Of a stretch of 64,000 nt of DNA, positions 16,978-26,387 are shown in pieces; within the stretch, counting starts at the first letter, position 1, and every line of letters begins with the position of its first letter. A program made the position numbers and the translations under genes. The notes beneath the pieces are model-generated. The model had not been told where the DNA came from. It was given only the letters and a program-made list of their open reading frames with translations, and made no database searches. The stretch lies in the NCBI GenBank assembly GCA_942493125.1, contig OW818667.1, positions 124,001-188,000 of the forward strand. The letters are read 5' to 3'. This stretch comes from Fusibacter_C sp942493125 (GTDB lineage: Bacteria > Bacillota > Clostridia > Peptostreptococcales > Acidaminobacteraceae).

Positions 16978-19698
16978 TTGGCTAAGACGACTACGCGTAA
17001 AAAAACTGCAACACAAAAGAAGACAGTCGCTCGAGCAGGTAGTAAGTCAACTGCATCGAAACCGACAAAAATGGAGTTAGAACGCAATTATAAAATCAAA
17101 TATGAACTAAAGATGATTTCGCTCGCAGCTGTGACGATTTTTATCATGATCAGCCTTTACACAAAAGCCGTTGGGGTAGTTGGTCATACGATAACAAATA
17201 CAATTCTCGGTTTGTTTTCTTATGTCGGGTATGGATTGCCCATCGTTTTTTTTATCGTCGTTTTCGTATTTCTCAATCCAAATTTCAGACCAGCCAGGTT
17301 GCGTGTTGGCAGTGCGATGCTGCTTATCGTGATTGGTCTCCTGTTATTGTCCACTTTGATTGCTTACGATGGCATTGAACGTGACAAATTGGTTTTACGC
17401 GATGATTATGCATCCGTTGAAGGGCTTAAATATGCCTACACACTTGGCACGAAATTGGAAGGTGGCGGCGTTTTTGGTGATGTACTTTCAATAGCAACCA
17501 TCAAACTCATCGGATTAGTAGGCACTTATATTCTTATAATCGTGACATTCCTCGTCGGTTTTATCATTTTCACGAAAATATCCATGCAAGATTTATGGGA
17601 ACTTAAAAAGAAGACGGGCATTGAACGTAAGCAAATTAAGGACCAAGAACGAGAAATTGAAGCATCTATCTTGCAGAGCAAGCTCGATTATAAAGCAGCT
17701 GCAGACAGTGGTGCTATCAATAAAAAGAGTCTGTTTAAACATGGCGATGTCGAGTCAGATCCTGGATTTTTAAGCGATCTTGAGAATATGCGTAAAATAA
17801 ACAAAAAAAAGGATGTCAAAATCTTTGATTATGATTCTTATGACAATGAACCAATAGCAGAACCATCAAAAGTAAAAGCAGAATCAACGAGCTCTATCGG
17901 CACAGTCTCTAAACTTCCAGATATGAAACCACAAATCGGTGAACCGATGAAACCACCTGTTTTTAAACCATTTAAACCTGAAACAGATCCTTTGTCAGAA
18001 GGAACAATCGATTTCTTTGACCACAACGATAAGAAAAGTGAACGTATTGCAATTGATAAAAGTGCTTCGGATAGAGCTGTGGGCGATAAAACAGGCACTA
18101 TGAAAGCCACAGTCGATAAAAATGGCTCTGAGAAACTTAAAGAGTCCGATATAGACCCACAGACCAGGCAGTTGGTTCACGACGAGATTAGACAAAACAC
18201 ACAGAAAGTTGTCAGTGTCTATGAATTGCCACCACTTGAACTTCTCAATGCCGAGGTCAACACTCAGTTGACTGAAGACAAATCGGAATATATTGAGATG
18301 GCTAAGCTCCTCGAGGAGACGCTCAACAATTTCAACGTCGACGCCAAAGTCGTTTCAGTGAAGCGCGGCCCGTCGATCACGATGTTTGAAGTACAGCCAA
18401 GTCCTGGTGTCAAAGTCAGCAAGATCGTCGGTTTAAGCGAAGATATCGCACTGAATCTCGCAACGAGCCACGTGCGTATCGCGCCGATTCCTGGGAAAGT
18501 CGCCATCGGTATAGAAGTGCCGAATAAGGTGACATCAATGGTAACCATCAGAGAAGTCATCACATCTCCAGAATTTAAAAAGTCCAAGTCCAAATTGACG
18601 ATTGGACTAGGAAAAGACATCTCTGGAAATGCCATCATCGGCGATTTATCGAACATGCCGCATCTGCTCATCGCGGGTGCAACTGGTTCTGGTAAGTCCG
18701 TTTGCGTCAATACGATTATTTCAAGTATCTTGTTTAATGCACGTCCCGATGAAGTCAAATTCTTGATGATCGACCCAAAAGTCGTTGAACTTAGCAATTA
18801 CAATGGCATTCCGCATCTGATATTGCCAGTAGTAACGGATCCTAAAAAGGCATCAATAGCGCTGAATTGGGCTGTCAACGAAATGACAAGACGTTACAAG
18901 ATGTTTGCGGAACAAGTCGTTAGAGATATGAAGAGCTATAATAAAAAAGCTGAAATCAATGGTCTGGAGATGTTGCCACAAATCGTCGTCATCATAGACG
19001 AGCTTGCGGATCTCATGATGGTTGCACCAAATGTCGTTGAAGATGCGATTTGTCGTTTGGCTCAAATGGCTAGAGCGGCAGGCATCCACTTGATTGTAGC
19101 GACTCAAAGACCATCTGTAGACGTCATCACAGGCCTTATTAAAGCCAACATCCCATCTCGTATCGCCTTTTCGGTGTCGTCATCCATCGACTCGAGAACG
19201 ATTATAGACATGGGTGGCGCTGAAAAACTGCTTGGTAAAGGTGACATGCTTTATTACCCAATCGGCGCATCCAAACCGAAACGCGCACAAGGTGCTTTTA
19301 TGTCGGATGAAGAGGTTGAAGCATTAGTCGGGTATATTAAGAATCAAGACCATGAAATCCATTATAACGAAGAAATCCTCGATGAGGTTCAAACGATGGG
19401 TGTAAACAATATGGACGACGTTGACGAGTACCTTGAAGATGCCATTGCATTTGTCGTTGAATCTGGACAAGCTTCCGCATCGCTCATGCAAAGACGTTTC
19501 CGAGTTGGTTACAACCGCGCTGCTAGATTGGTTGACTCCATGGAAGAACGCGGCATCATCGGGCCATCAAGAGGCAGCAAGCCGAGAGAGGTATTGCTCT
19601 CATCGGATGAACTGCGCGCACTCAGTGGACTTGAAGCCTTTGAAATGGAATATAGTAGTGAAGAGAATGATCCTGAAAGCGATCGTGAAGATTATTAA
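16978..19698 (+). CDS. ftsK: DNA translocase FtsK/SpoIIIE
   Basis: Septum-anchored ATPase that pumps chromosome DNA during division or sporulation. 906 residues. The N-terminus is basic, followed by about four membrane segments between residues 40 and 205 and a charged, low-complexity linker (about 210-420). The alpha/beta motor follows, with Walker A GATGSGKS at about 567-574 and Walker B IVVIIDELADLMM. The C-terminal winged-helix gamma domain (from about residue 830: ASASLMQRRFRVGYNRAARLVD) reads KOPS/SRS-type DNA. TTG start behind GAGGTGA. Whether it is the FtsK or the SpoIIIE orthologue cannot be decided from sequence alone; Firmicute genes at this locus are usually called spoIIIE. Confidence 0.95.
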   Translation: MAKTTTRKKTATQKKTVARAGSKSTASKPTKMELERNYKIKYELKMISLAAVTIFIMISLYTKAVGVVGHTITNTILGLFSYVGYGLPIVFFIVVFVFLNPNFRPARLRVGSAMLLIVIGLLLLSTLIAYDGIERDKLVLRDDYASVEGLKYAYTLGTKLEGGGVFGDVLSIATIKLIGLVGTYILIIVTFLVGFIIFTKISMQDLWELKKKTGIERKQIKDQEREIEASILQSKLDYKAAADSGAINKKSLFKHGDVESDPGFLSDLENMRKINKKKDVKIFDYDSYDNEPIAEPSKVKAESTSSIGTVSKLPDMKPQIGEPMKPPVFKPFKPETDPLSEGTIDFFDHNDKKSERIAIDKSASDRAVGDKTGTMKATVDKNGSEKLKESDIDPQTRQLVHDEIRQNTQKVVSVYELPPLELLNAEVNTQLTEDKSEYIEMAKLLEETLNNFNVDAKVVSVKRGPSITMFEVQPSPGVKVSKIVGLSEDIALNLATSHVRIAPIPGKVAIGIEVPNKVTSMVTIREVITSPEFKKSKSKLTIGLGKDISGNAIIGDLSNMPHLLIAGATGSGKSVCVNTIISSILFNARPDEVKFLMIDPKVVELSNYNGIPHLILPVVTDPKKASIALNWAVNEMTRRYKMFAEQVVRDMKSYNKKAEINGLEMLPQIVVIIDELADLMMVAPNVVEDAICRLAQMARAAGIHLIVATQRPSVDVITGLIKANIPSRIAFSVSSSIDSRTIIDMGGAEKLLGKGDMLYYPIGASKPKRAQGAFMSDEEVEALVGYIKNQDHEIHYNEEILDEVQTMGVNNMDDVDEYLEDAIAFVVESGQASASLMQRRFRVGYNRAARLVDSMEERGIIGPSRGSKPREVLLSSDELRALSGLEAFEMEYSSEENDPESDREDY

Positions 19699-19702
19699 GT
19701 AT

Positions 19703-19738
19703 GGAAATTGCATAAATACCTTTTAGTTGCAAATTTCC
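19703..19738 (+). other. Hairpin in the ftsK-rimO gap
   Basis: GGAAATTGCA (19703-19712) pairs with TGCAAATTTCC (19728-19738) with one bulged base. It contains AATTGCATAA at 19706-19715, as in the rimP leader. There is no U-run after it, so it is not a typical terminator. Confidence 0.4.
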
Positions 19739-19765
19739 GTTTATTGAATTTGAAATGAGGAAAAT

Positions 19766-21112
19766 ATGAAAAAAGTTTTTATTGAAACGCTGGGCTGTTC
19801 TAAAAATTTGAACGACAGCGAAATTATGTTAGGTATTTTGGACGACGATTATGAGCTGTGCGACGATGTGTCCGAAGCTGAGATTGTCATCGTTAACACA
19901 TGTTCATTTATCAATGATGCAAAAGAGGAATCCATCAATGCGATACTGGAGCTCTCAAAATTAAAGACGACAGGTGCTTGCGAAAAGCTGATTGTTACAG
20001 GCTGTTTGTCACAACGATATCCAGAGTCACTCGTTGAAGAAATACCAGAGATTGATGCGATTATTGGCACAAGCAATTTTCCAGAGATCAACAACGTCAT
20101 CACAGACATCTACTCTGGGAAGGAAAATAAAGTGTTCTTAAAAAGTGTCGATTTTGAAATTCCAGAATCGCTTCCAAGAATTCTCACTACGCCTAAACAT
20201 TTTGCCTACTTAAAAATAGCAGAAGGCTGTGACAATAAGTGTACGTACTGTATCATCCCAAAATTGAGAGGCAGATACCGATCGAGGAAAATGGAAGATA
20301 TCATAGATGAAGCGAGAGACTTGGCAGAGATGGGCGTTAAAGAATTGATGATCATCGCACAAGATACGTCGCGTTATGGCATGGACATCTATGATGGACC
20401 AAAGCTCCATGAGCTTCTTAATGAACTTTCGAAAATCGAGTCTCTCAAATGGATTAGGGTGCATTACTCATATCCTGATATTCTTGATGACACGCTACTC
20501 AGCGGATTCTTTGCGAATCAAAAAGTCGTCAATTACTTTGACATCCCCGTTCAACATGCGAGTGATAGAATCTTAAAGCGCATGAACAGACGCACGTCTC
20601 AGAAAGATATCCTCAGCGTCATCGATAAAATCAGAGCAAACGATCCAACCTCTGTCGTGCGTACAACGGTCATCGTCGGATTTCCAGGAGAAACAGAAGA
20701 GGATTTCCAGATTCTCATGGATTTTGTCAAAAAAGTGAGATTCGATCGTTTAGGCGCATTTGAATATTCAATAGAAGAGGATACGCCAGCTGCTTTACTT
20801 GACCAACAAGTGGATGATGAAACCAAAACGTTGCGAAAAGAAGCTTTGATGGAAGCACAGATGTTTATTTCTGAAGAACTTTCTTATAAGAAAATCGGCA
20901 GAGTGCTTGAAGTCGTCATCGAAGAAGTTGCTGAAGAAGGTAAAATACTCGTCGGTAGAACGGCGTATGATGCGCCAGATATTGACGGCGTCGTATATGT
21001 ACACACGGACAAAGCTATTGAATTCGGTACATTTGTTAATGTAAAAATCACAGACGCTTTAGAATACGATTTGATAGGGGTACTCGATGAAGAACATGAA
21101 TATCGCCAATAA
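19766..21112 (+). CDS. rimO: Ribosomal protein S12 methylthiotransferase RimO
   Basis: Radical-SAM enzyme that methylthiolates a conserved Asp of ribosomal protein S12. 448 residues. The N-terminal UPF0004 domain starts ETLGCSKNLNDSE, with further cysteines in NTCSF and VTGCLSQRYP binding the auxiliary cluster. The radical-SAM CxxxCxxC motif is CDNKCTYC (about residue 155), and a TRAM domain closes the protein. RimO is preferred over MiaB because of the GCSKN signature and the location beside pgsA and ftsK. Its last 26 bases overlap pgsA. Confidence 0.93.
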   Translation: MKKVFIETLGCSKNLNDSEIMLGILDDDYELCDDVSEAEIVIVNTCSFINDAKEESINAILELSKLKTTGACEKLIVTGCLSQRYPESLVEEIPEIDAIIGTSNFPEINNVITDIYSGKENKVFLKSVDFEIPESLPRILTTPKHFAYLKIAEGCDNKCTYCIIPKLRGRYRSRKMEDIIDEARDLAEMGVKELMIIAQDTSRYGMDIYDGPKLHELLNELSKIESLKWIRVHYSYPDILDDTLLSGFFANQKVVNYFDIPVQHASDRILKRMNRRTSQKDILSVIDKIRANDPTSVVRTTVIVGFPGETEEDFQILMDFVKKVRFDRLGAFEYSIEEDTPAALLDQQVDDETKTLRKEALMEAQMFISEELSYKKIGRVLEVVIEEVAEEGKILVGRTAYDAPDIDGVVYVHTDKAIEFGTFVNVKITDALEYDLIGVLDEEHEYRQ

Positions 21113-21623
21113 ACTGACACTTTTAAGAATTGTTATGATTCCATTTTTTATCTTTCTTTTGCTGGAAGGCTATTCGTTTTGGGCACTGATCGTGTTCTCA
21201 GCGGCGGCATTTACCGATTATCTTGACGGATATCTTGCAAGAAAGTACAAGTTGATTACCAACTTTGGAAAGTTCATGGATCCTCTCGCAGACAAGCTCC
21301 TCGTAACATCAGCACTCGTCTGCTTTGTTCAACTTGGATTATTGAATTCATGGGTAGTTATCATCATCCTTTCAAGAGAGTTTATCGTCAGCATCTTCAG
21401 GGCGATCGCTGCTGCAGAAGGCATCGTCATCGCAGCGAGCATATGGGGGAAAGCGAAGACCATCAGCCAGATGTTTATGGTCATTGTCTTGTTACTCGGA
21501 AATTATCCGTTTGAGTTGATCAATTTTCCAATGGATCAAATATTGATCGTCCTTGCGACCGTTCTGACGATCATATCAGGTGTTGACTATATTGTAAAAA
21601 ATAAGCAAGTTTTGAATGATTAG
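21087..21623 (+). CDS. pgsA: CDP-diacylglycerol-glycerol-3-phosphate 3-phosphatidyltransferase
   Basis: Committed membrane enzyme for phosphatidylglycerol. 178 residues with about five or six hydrophobic segments. The CDP-alcohol phosphotransferase signature DG-x2-AR-x8-G-x3-D-x3-D is complete in DYLDGYLARKYKLITNFGKF and the following MDPLADK (about residues 47-73). The ATG at 21087 is supported by AGGGG six bases upstream; the ATG at 21096 has no ribosome-binding site. Translation is coupled to rimO by a 26-base overlap. Confidence 0.93.
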   Translation: MKNMNIANKLTLLRIVMIPFFIFLLLEGYSFWALIVFSAAAFTDYLDGYLARKYKLITNFGKFMDPLADKLLVTSALVCFVQLGLLNSWVVIIILSREFIVSIFRAIAAAEGIVIAASIWGKAKTISQMFMVIVLLLGNYPFELINFPMDQILIVLATVLTIISGVDYIVKNKQVLND

Positions 21624-21625
21624 CC

Positions 21626-21669
21626 AAACAGGTTGACGTAATAATATTATGTCAACCTGTTTCTTTTTT
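21626..21669 (+). terminator. Intrinsic terminator after pgsA
   Basis: AAACAGGTTGAC pairs perfectly with GTCAACCTGTTT across an AT-rich loop, followed by CTTTTTT. Strong terminator of the ftsK-rimO-pgsA unit. Confidence 0.92.
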
Positions 21670-21706
21670 AGAGTAACTACTTGTACCGTTATAATTTGGA
21701 GGCAAT

Positions 21707-22948
21707 ATGAAAGCAGGAATTTTAGCAATTGGCACTGAACTTTTGATGGGTCAAACAGTCAATACAAATGCGACCTACTTAAGCAAGCAGTTAAATGATC
21801 TAGGAATTGGCGTCTACTATCATTATACCGTCGGGGACAATCCTGAGCGTATCAAGAAGGCTCTGGCAGATTTGTTGGATCATTGCGACCTGATCATCAC
21901 AACTGGGGGTCTTGGACCAACACTTGACGATATCACGAAAGAAGTCATCGCAGAAGCACTTGGACGGAAAATGATACTCGATTTGAGGAGTTTTGATATC
22001 GTTAAAGAGCATTTCAAAAAATTCAATCGCGTGATGCCTGAGAGTAACATTAGACAGGCATACTTCCCAGAAGGCGCCATCATTCTCGACAATGAAAAGG
22101 GAACAGCACCTGCTTGTATCGTAGAACTAAAGGAAAGCAATCAAGCCATTGTCGTTTTACCAGGACCACCAAGAGAGTTGAAACATATTTATGACAAACA
22201 TGTTAAACCTTACCTTGAAGTCTCAACTGCGTTAAACATGCATTCAGTCTACCTTAGTGTGTATGACTATGGTGAGTCATCAGTTGAGGAAACGCTTATG
22301 GATCTCATAAAAAACCAAACGAATCCAACAATTGCAACCTATGCTGGCGATGGAAAGGTTTTGATTAGAGTAACTTCATCAGGACTTATGCATTCTGAAA
22401 ACAAAATGGAAGTGAATCACGTGGTCGCTGAAATTAAAAGACGCATGGGTGATTTTATCGTCTCAGATTCAGGCGAAGATATTGATTTAGTCATAAGTCG
22501 ACTCTTAAAAGAACGTGGATTTAAAATTTCAATTGCTGAATCATGTACTGGGGGCAAATTGACTAGTGCTTTAGTAAAACACGCTGGTGCATCTGATATC
22601 GTGGAAACGGGAATCGTAACTTATTCCAATGCATCAAAAGTTCGCGAAGTTGGCGTGAGCCAAGAAACCTTGCAAACATATGGTGCGGTAAGTCATCAAA
22701 CATGTTTTGAGATGGTCAAGGGACTCATTTCTAAAACTGGAAGCGACGTCGGGATAAGCATCACTGGAATTGCCGGTCCAACGGGTGGAACGCTTGAAAA
22801 ACCAGTAGGTCTAGTATATATTGGCCTGTCGATTGGTGGCGATATCTACACTTTTGAAAACAAGTTCACAGGTGATCGCGAATTAATACAAAATCGTTGT
22901 GTCATTAAAGCATTGAAGCTATTATATGATTTTTTAGTTAAATTGTAA
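21707..22948 (+). CDS. cinA: CinA: nicotinamide-nucleotide amidohydrolase / competence-damage protein
   Basis: 413 residues in two domains. The N-terminal MoeA/MogA-like domain (about 1-170; IGTELLMGQTVNTNATYLS and TTGGLGPTLDD) corresponds to the ADP-ribose/CoA pyrophosphatase-like COG1058 domain. The C-terminal amidase (about 255-413; SIAESCTGGKLTSALV and SITGIAGPTGGT) deamidates nicotinamide mononucleotide in NAD salvage. ATG start behind TTGGAGG. Its place directly upstream of recA is widely conserved in Firmicutes, but recA has its own promoters here, so only partial read-through is expected. Confidence 0.94.
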   Translation: MKAGILAIGTELLMGQTVNTNATYLSKQLNDLGIGVYYHYTVGDNPERIKKALADLLDHCDLIITTGGLGPTLDDITKEVIAEALGRKMILDLRSFDIVKEHFKKFNRVMPESNIRQAYFPEGAIILDNEKGTAPACIVELKESNQAIVVLPGPPRELKHIYDKHVKPYLEVSTALNMHSVYLSVYDYGESSVEETLMDLIKNQTNPTIATYAGDGKVLIRVTSSGLMHSENKMEVNHVVAEIKRRMGDFIVSDSGEDIDLVISRLLKERGFKISIAESCTGGKLTSALVKHAGASDIVETGIVTYSNASKVREVGVSQETLQTYGAVSHQTCFEMVKGLISKTGSDVGISITGIAGPTGGTLEKPVGLVYIGLSIGGDIYTFENKFTGDRELIQNRCVIKALKLLYDFLVKL

Positions 22949-22952
22949 AATA

Positions 22953-22981
22953 TTGACAATTGTATTTAAACTGTTTATAAT
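22953..22981 (+). promoter_or_regulatory. Distal recA promoter, consensus sigma-A
   Basis: TTGACA (22953-22958), 17 bases, TATAAT (22976-22981): a full 12/12 match. It lies five bases after the cinA stop and about 125 bases before recA. No LexA box overlaps it, so it may give SOS-independent basal expression, unless blocked by LexA downstream at 23066. Confidence 0.7.
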
Positions 22982-23031
22982 TGAAATATGTAAATTGCTT
23001 AACGTAAATTTAGCGATTTCTAAACTAAATG

Positions 23032-23060
23032 TTTTCATATCAAAATTAGTATGATATAAT
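23032..23060 (+). promoter_or_regulatory. Proximal recA promoter
   Basis: TTTTCA (23032-23037), 17-base spacer, TATAAT (23055-23060) with an extended -10 TG at 23052-23053. The transcription start would fall within the LexA box that follows, so LexA binding should block initiation. Confidence 0.7.
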
Positions 23061-23065
23061 AAAAC

Positions 23066-23079
23066 AGAACAAACGTTCT
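23066..23079 (+). promoter_or_regulatory. LexA (SOS) box of recA
   Basis: AGAACAAACGTTCT has the perfect GAAC-N4-GTTC core at 23067-23078, the Firmicute DinR/LexA operator. It sits immediately after the proximal -10 box. Confidence 0.9.
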
Positions 23080-23105
23080 AATAATGAAAGCGAGTGTGTA
23101 AGCGT

Positions 23106-24170
23106 ATGAGCGAAAGACAGAAGGCGTTGGACAATGTCCTTGGGCAGATAGAAAAGCAATTCGGAAAAGGGTCCATCATGAAATTGGGCGATGAAAATGC
23201 AAAGATGAATGTTGAAAGTACACCTACCGGTTCTATTGATTTGGATATTGCCCTTGGTATTGGCGGTATTCCAAAAGGAAGAATCGTTGAGATCTACGGA
23301 CCAGAGTCATCTGGTAAGACGACTGTTACACTTCACATGATTGCAGAAGTACAAAAAAGAGGCGGACAAGCTGCCTTCATAGATGCGGAACACGCACTTG
23401 ATCCAGTCTATGCTAAAGCGATTGGCGTAGACATTGACGAATTGATCGTCTCTCAGCCAGATACTGGTGAGCAAGCACTTGAAATCGTCGATGCCCTTGT
23501 AAGAAGTGGCGCTGTCGATATCGTCGTCATTGACTCTGTGGCTGCTCTTGTACCTAAAGCTGAGATCACAGGTGAGATGGGTGATTCGCATATGGGTCTA
23601 CAAGCTAGATTGATGTCTCAAGCATTGAGAAAATTAACAGCGATCATCAACAAATCACATTGTACAGTCATCTTTATCAATCAATTACGTATGAAAATCG
23701 GCGTCATGTTCGGCAATCCTGAGACGACTACGGGTGGTAATGCCCTTAAATTCTACGCTTCTATACGTTTGGATGTTAGAAAGATTGACTCCATCAAGAA
23801 AGATGCAGACGTTGTCGGTAACCGAACAAGAGTAAAAGTCGTTAAAAATAAAGTAGCCCCACCATTTAAACAAGCTGAGTTTGATATCATGTATGGAGAA
23901 GGCATATCAAAAGAAGGCAGTATACTAGACGTTGCAGCCAATGCCGACATCATCAAAAAATCAGGTTCTTGGTATAGTTATGAAGGCAACAAGATTGGTC
24001 AAGGTCGTGAAAATGCAAAAGACTACTTGATTCAAAACAAAGAAGTGTGTCAAGAAATCGAAAATGCCGTTAGAAAGTTCTATAATTTGAATCTCGATTT
24101 GCCAAATGAAATAGCGCCGTCAGTTGAAACTAAAAAAGAATCTAAAAAAACTGCAGTAGTCGAAGAATAA
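23106..24170 (+). CDS. recA: Recombinase RecA
   Basis: Strand-exchange ATPase and co-protease that triggers LexA self-cleavage. 354 residues. Seen: N-terminal MSERQKALDNVLGQIEKQFG, Walker A GPESSGKTT (about 66-74), Walker B IVVIDSVAALVP, the L1/L2 DNA loops (including GGNALKFYAS), and an acidic/Lys C-terminus. The ATG at 23106 gives the universal family N-terminus and is preferred to the GTG at 23094. Ribosome-binding sequence is weak. Preceded by two promoters and a LexA box, closed by its own terminator. Confidence 0.98.
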   Translation: MSERQKALDNVLGQIEKQFGKGSIMKLGDENAKMNVESTPTGSIDLDIALGIGGIPKGRIVEIYGPESSGKTTVTLHMIAEVQKRGGQAAFIDAEHALDPVYAKAIGVDIDELIVSQPDTGEQALEIVDALVRSGAVDIVVIDSVAALVPKAEITGEMGDSHMGLQARLMSQALRKLTAIINKSHCTVIFINQLRMKIGVMFGNPETTTGGNALKFYASIRLDVRKIDSIKKDADVVGNRTRVKVVKNKVAPPFKQAEFDIMYGEGISKEGSILDVAANADIIKKSGSWYSYEGNKIGQGRENAKDYLIQNKEVCQEIENAVRKFYNLNLDLPNEIAPSVETKKESKKTAVVEE

Positions 24171-24175
24171 AATTT

Positions 24176-24215
24176 ATACGCATAAAACCTTAAATGGTTT
24201 TATGCGTATTTTTAT
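24176..24215 (+). terminator. Intrinsic terminator of recA
   Basis: ATACGCATAAAACC pairs perfectly over 14 bases with GGTTTTATGCGTAT around a TTAAAT loop, followed by TTTTTATT. Six bases after the recA stop. Confidence 0.95.
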
Positions 24216-24292
24216 TCTGAAAAAATAATGGTTTTTGCATATCGAAATGTGTACAATTAAGACATTATGAGATTTTCGAGGCATCGGGAGTC

Positions 24293-24321
24293 TTGACATA
24301 TTCCTGTAAAAATTATAAAAT
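24293..24321 (+). promoter_or_regulatory. Promoter of rny
   Basis: TTGACA (24293-24298), 17-base spacer, TAAAAT (24316-24321), giving a leader of about 85 bases before the GTG start of rny. Confidence 0.65.
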
Positions 24322-24411
24322 AAATTGTATAAGTGTATTTTCTTTTATACATTTATATAAAGACTGGTTTACTGGTCTTATAATTTACGTAAGGGGGTGA
24401 ACGACATAAAC

Positions 24412-25953
24412 GTGCCTATAGTTATAGTAATATTAATTGTTTTAGTTATTGGAGCGATTGCGTTTGGTATTGGTTATATAGTTAGAAAAAGCACAGCTGA
24501 AAAAGAAATTTTAAGTGCTGAATTCAAAGCTAAAGAAATCATAGCAGAGGCGTCGAAATCCGCTGAATCAGTTAAAAAAGAAAAAGTGTTGGAAGCCAAA
24601 GAAGAAGCACATCAGATCAGAAAAGAGATCGACAGAGAAACCAAAGATCGCCGTGCTGAAATCCAAAAGCTCGAGCGTAGAAATCTTCAAAAGGAAGAAG
24701 CTCTTGATAAGAAAGCTTTAAATCTTGAAGCGAAAGAAGAAAAAATCGCTTTAAAGGTAAAAACGGTTGAAGAGAAGGAAGCGGAAGCAGAAGCATTATA
24801 CGAGCAACAGATTAAAGAGCTTGAACGTATATCAGAGTTGACTATTGAAGAAGCAAAAGGTCAATTGCTTGCAGACGTTGAAAAAGAAGTCAAGCATGAT
24901 ACTGTGCTGCTTATTAAAGACATTGAAGGTAAAGCGCGTGAAGAGGCGAACAAAAAAGCTAAAGACATTTTAGCTTATGCAATTCAAAAATGTGCTGCAG
25001 ACTACGTTGCTGAAAGCACAGTATCATTGGTAAATCTTCCTAACGACGAAATGAAGGGAAGAATCATTGGTAGAGAAGGACGTAATATCAGAGCGCTTGA
25101 AACGCTCACAGGTGTTGACTTGATCATCGACGATACCCCTGAAGCAGTTATTCTTTCATCATTCGACCCTATTCGAAGAGAAATTGCAAGAATGGCTCTT
25201 GAAAAATTGATTATCGATGGTCGTATTCATCCAGCTAGAATAGAAGAAATGGTTGAAAAGTCCAAAAAAGAAGTGGAACAAATCATCAAAACTGAAGGTG
25301 AAAATGCGACATTCGATGTAGGCATTCACAATTTGCATCCTGAACTCATCAGACTTGTAGGTCGATTAAAGTACAGAACAAGTTACGGACAGAACGTATT
25401 AAAGCATTCTATCGAAGTAGCTCATCTTGCTGGCCTTATGGCTTCAGAGATCGGAGCAGATGTAAAAGTGGCGAAACGTGCAGGTCTATTACATGATATT
25501 GGTAAAGCAGTTGACCACGATCTTGAAGGAACACATATCGAACTCGGTATGCAGATTTTAAGAAAATATCGTGAATCAAAACAAGTGATCCATGCCATGA
25601 GTACGCATCACGGTGATTTTGAACCTGAGTCGATCGAAGCAATTTTAGTGACGGCAGCAGATGCACTTTCTGCAGCAAGACCTGGTGCAAGAAGAGAGAC
25701 ATTAGATACGTACATCAAGCGTTTAGAAGCTCTAGAAAGCATCGCAAATAGTTATGATGGCGTTGAAAAATCATTTGCTATACAAGCTGGTAGAGAAGTC
25801 CGCGTTGTTGTTATTCCCGATAAGGTTAATGACGATGACATGTTCTTATTAGCTAGAGAAATTAGCAAGAAGATTGAAGCTGAATTAGATTATCCAGGAC
25901 AGATCAAAGTCAATGTGATTAGAGAGTCTAGAGTAACTGATTTCGCAAAATAA
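24412..25953 (+). CDS. rny: Ribonuclease Y
   Basis: Membrane-bound endoribonuclease that starts mRNA decay in Firmicutes. 513 residues: one N-terminal membrane segment (about 3-22), long Lys/Glu coiled coil (about 30-200), KH domain (MKGRIIGREGRNIRALETLTG, about 205-260) and HD domain with H-HD motif (LKHSIEVAHLAG and LLHDIGKA, about 330-365). Start: the GTG at 24412 is chosen because the GTG at 24397 is itself part of the AAGGGGGTGA ribosome-binding site. Spacing to 24412 is rather long, so this is the least certain point. Located beside recA and spoVS, as usual. Confidence 0.95.
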   Translation: MPIVIVILIVLVIGAIAFGIGYIVRKSTAEKEILSAEFKAKEIIAEASKSAESVKKEKVLEAKEEAHQIRKEIDRETKDRRAEIQKLERRNLQKEEALDKKALNLEAKEEKIALKVKTVEEKEAEAEALYEQQIKELERISELTIEEAKGQLLADVEKEVKHDTVLLIKDIEGKAREEANKKAKDILAYAIQKCAADYVAESTVSLVNLPNDEMKGRIIGREGRNIRALETLTGVDLIIDDTPEAVILSSFDPIRREIARMALEKLIIDGRIHPARIEEMVEKSKKEVEQIIKTEGENATFDVGIHNLHPELIRLVGRLKYRTSYGQNVLKHSIEVAHLAGLMASEIGADVKVAKRAGLLHDIGKAVDHDLEGTHIELGMQILRKYRESKQVIHAMSTHHGDFEPESIEAILVTAADALSAARPGARRETLDTYIKRLEALESIANSYDGVEKSFAIQAGREVRVVVIPDKVNDDDMFLLAREISKKIEAELDYPGQIKVNVIRESRVTDFAK

Positions 25954-25977
25954 ATCCATAGAGTTATTACGGAAATT

Positions 25978-26017
25978 AGAAGAATTCATTTATGAATTCT
26001 TCTTTTAATTTTTTGTG
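25978..26017 (+). terminator. Intrinsic terminator of rny
   Basis: AGAAGAATTCAT and ATGAATTCTTCT form a perfect 12-bp stem with a two-base gap, followed by TTTAATTTTTT. Confidence 0.93.
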
Positions 26018-26103
26018 CAATTTTTAACGTGTTTATTCCAATAATTGAAGGGTATATACTTTCATATTATTCTTGAAACAATCGCAGTAAGGAGGTAGTA
26101 GGG

Positions 26104-26373
26104 ATGGAAGTATTGAAAGTAGCAACAAGTTCGAATCCAAATTCTGTAGCAGGTGCTTTAGCAGGAATTATAAGAGAACATGGACACGCTGAAATACAAG
26201 CAGTTGGCGCAGGCGCGATCAACCAAGCTGTTAAAGCAATTGCCATAGCAAGAGGCTTCGTTGCACCTGGTGGTATTGACTTGGTTTTTATTCCAGCCTT
26301 TACTACTGTGGACATAAACGGTGAAGAACGTACGGCAATAAAATTGATCATTCAAAAGCATAATCAAAATTAA
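26104..26373 (+). CDS. spoVS: Stage V sporulation protein S, copy 1
   Basis: Small Alba-like protein of 89 residues that affects septation and spore-coat assembly in B. subtilis. Nearly the entire sequence is the SpoVS core (MEVLKVATSSNPNSVAGALA, AEIQAVGAGAINQAVKA, and an ERTAIKLII ending). Perfect AAGGAGG ribosome-binding site. It is 14 bases from a second copy with about three quarters identical residues, hence a tandem duplication. Transcribed from within the rny-spoVS gap; I could not assign the promoter with confidence. Confidence 0.92.
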   Translation: MEVLKVATSSNPNSVAGALAGIIREHGHAEIQAVGAGAINQAVKAIAIARGFVAPGGIDLVFIPAFTTVDINGEERTAIKLIIQKHNQN

Positions 26374-26387
26374 TGGAGGGACTAAAG

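Noticed and set aside
24216..24292. Possible small RNA between recA and rny
   Set aside because: A promoter is present further on, but no independent terminator or structure; the span is simply leader and spacer.
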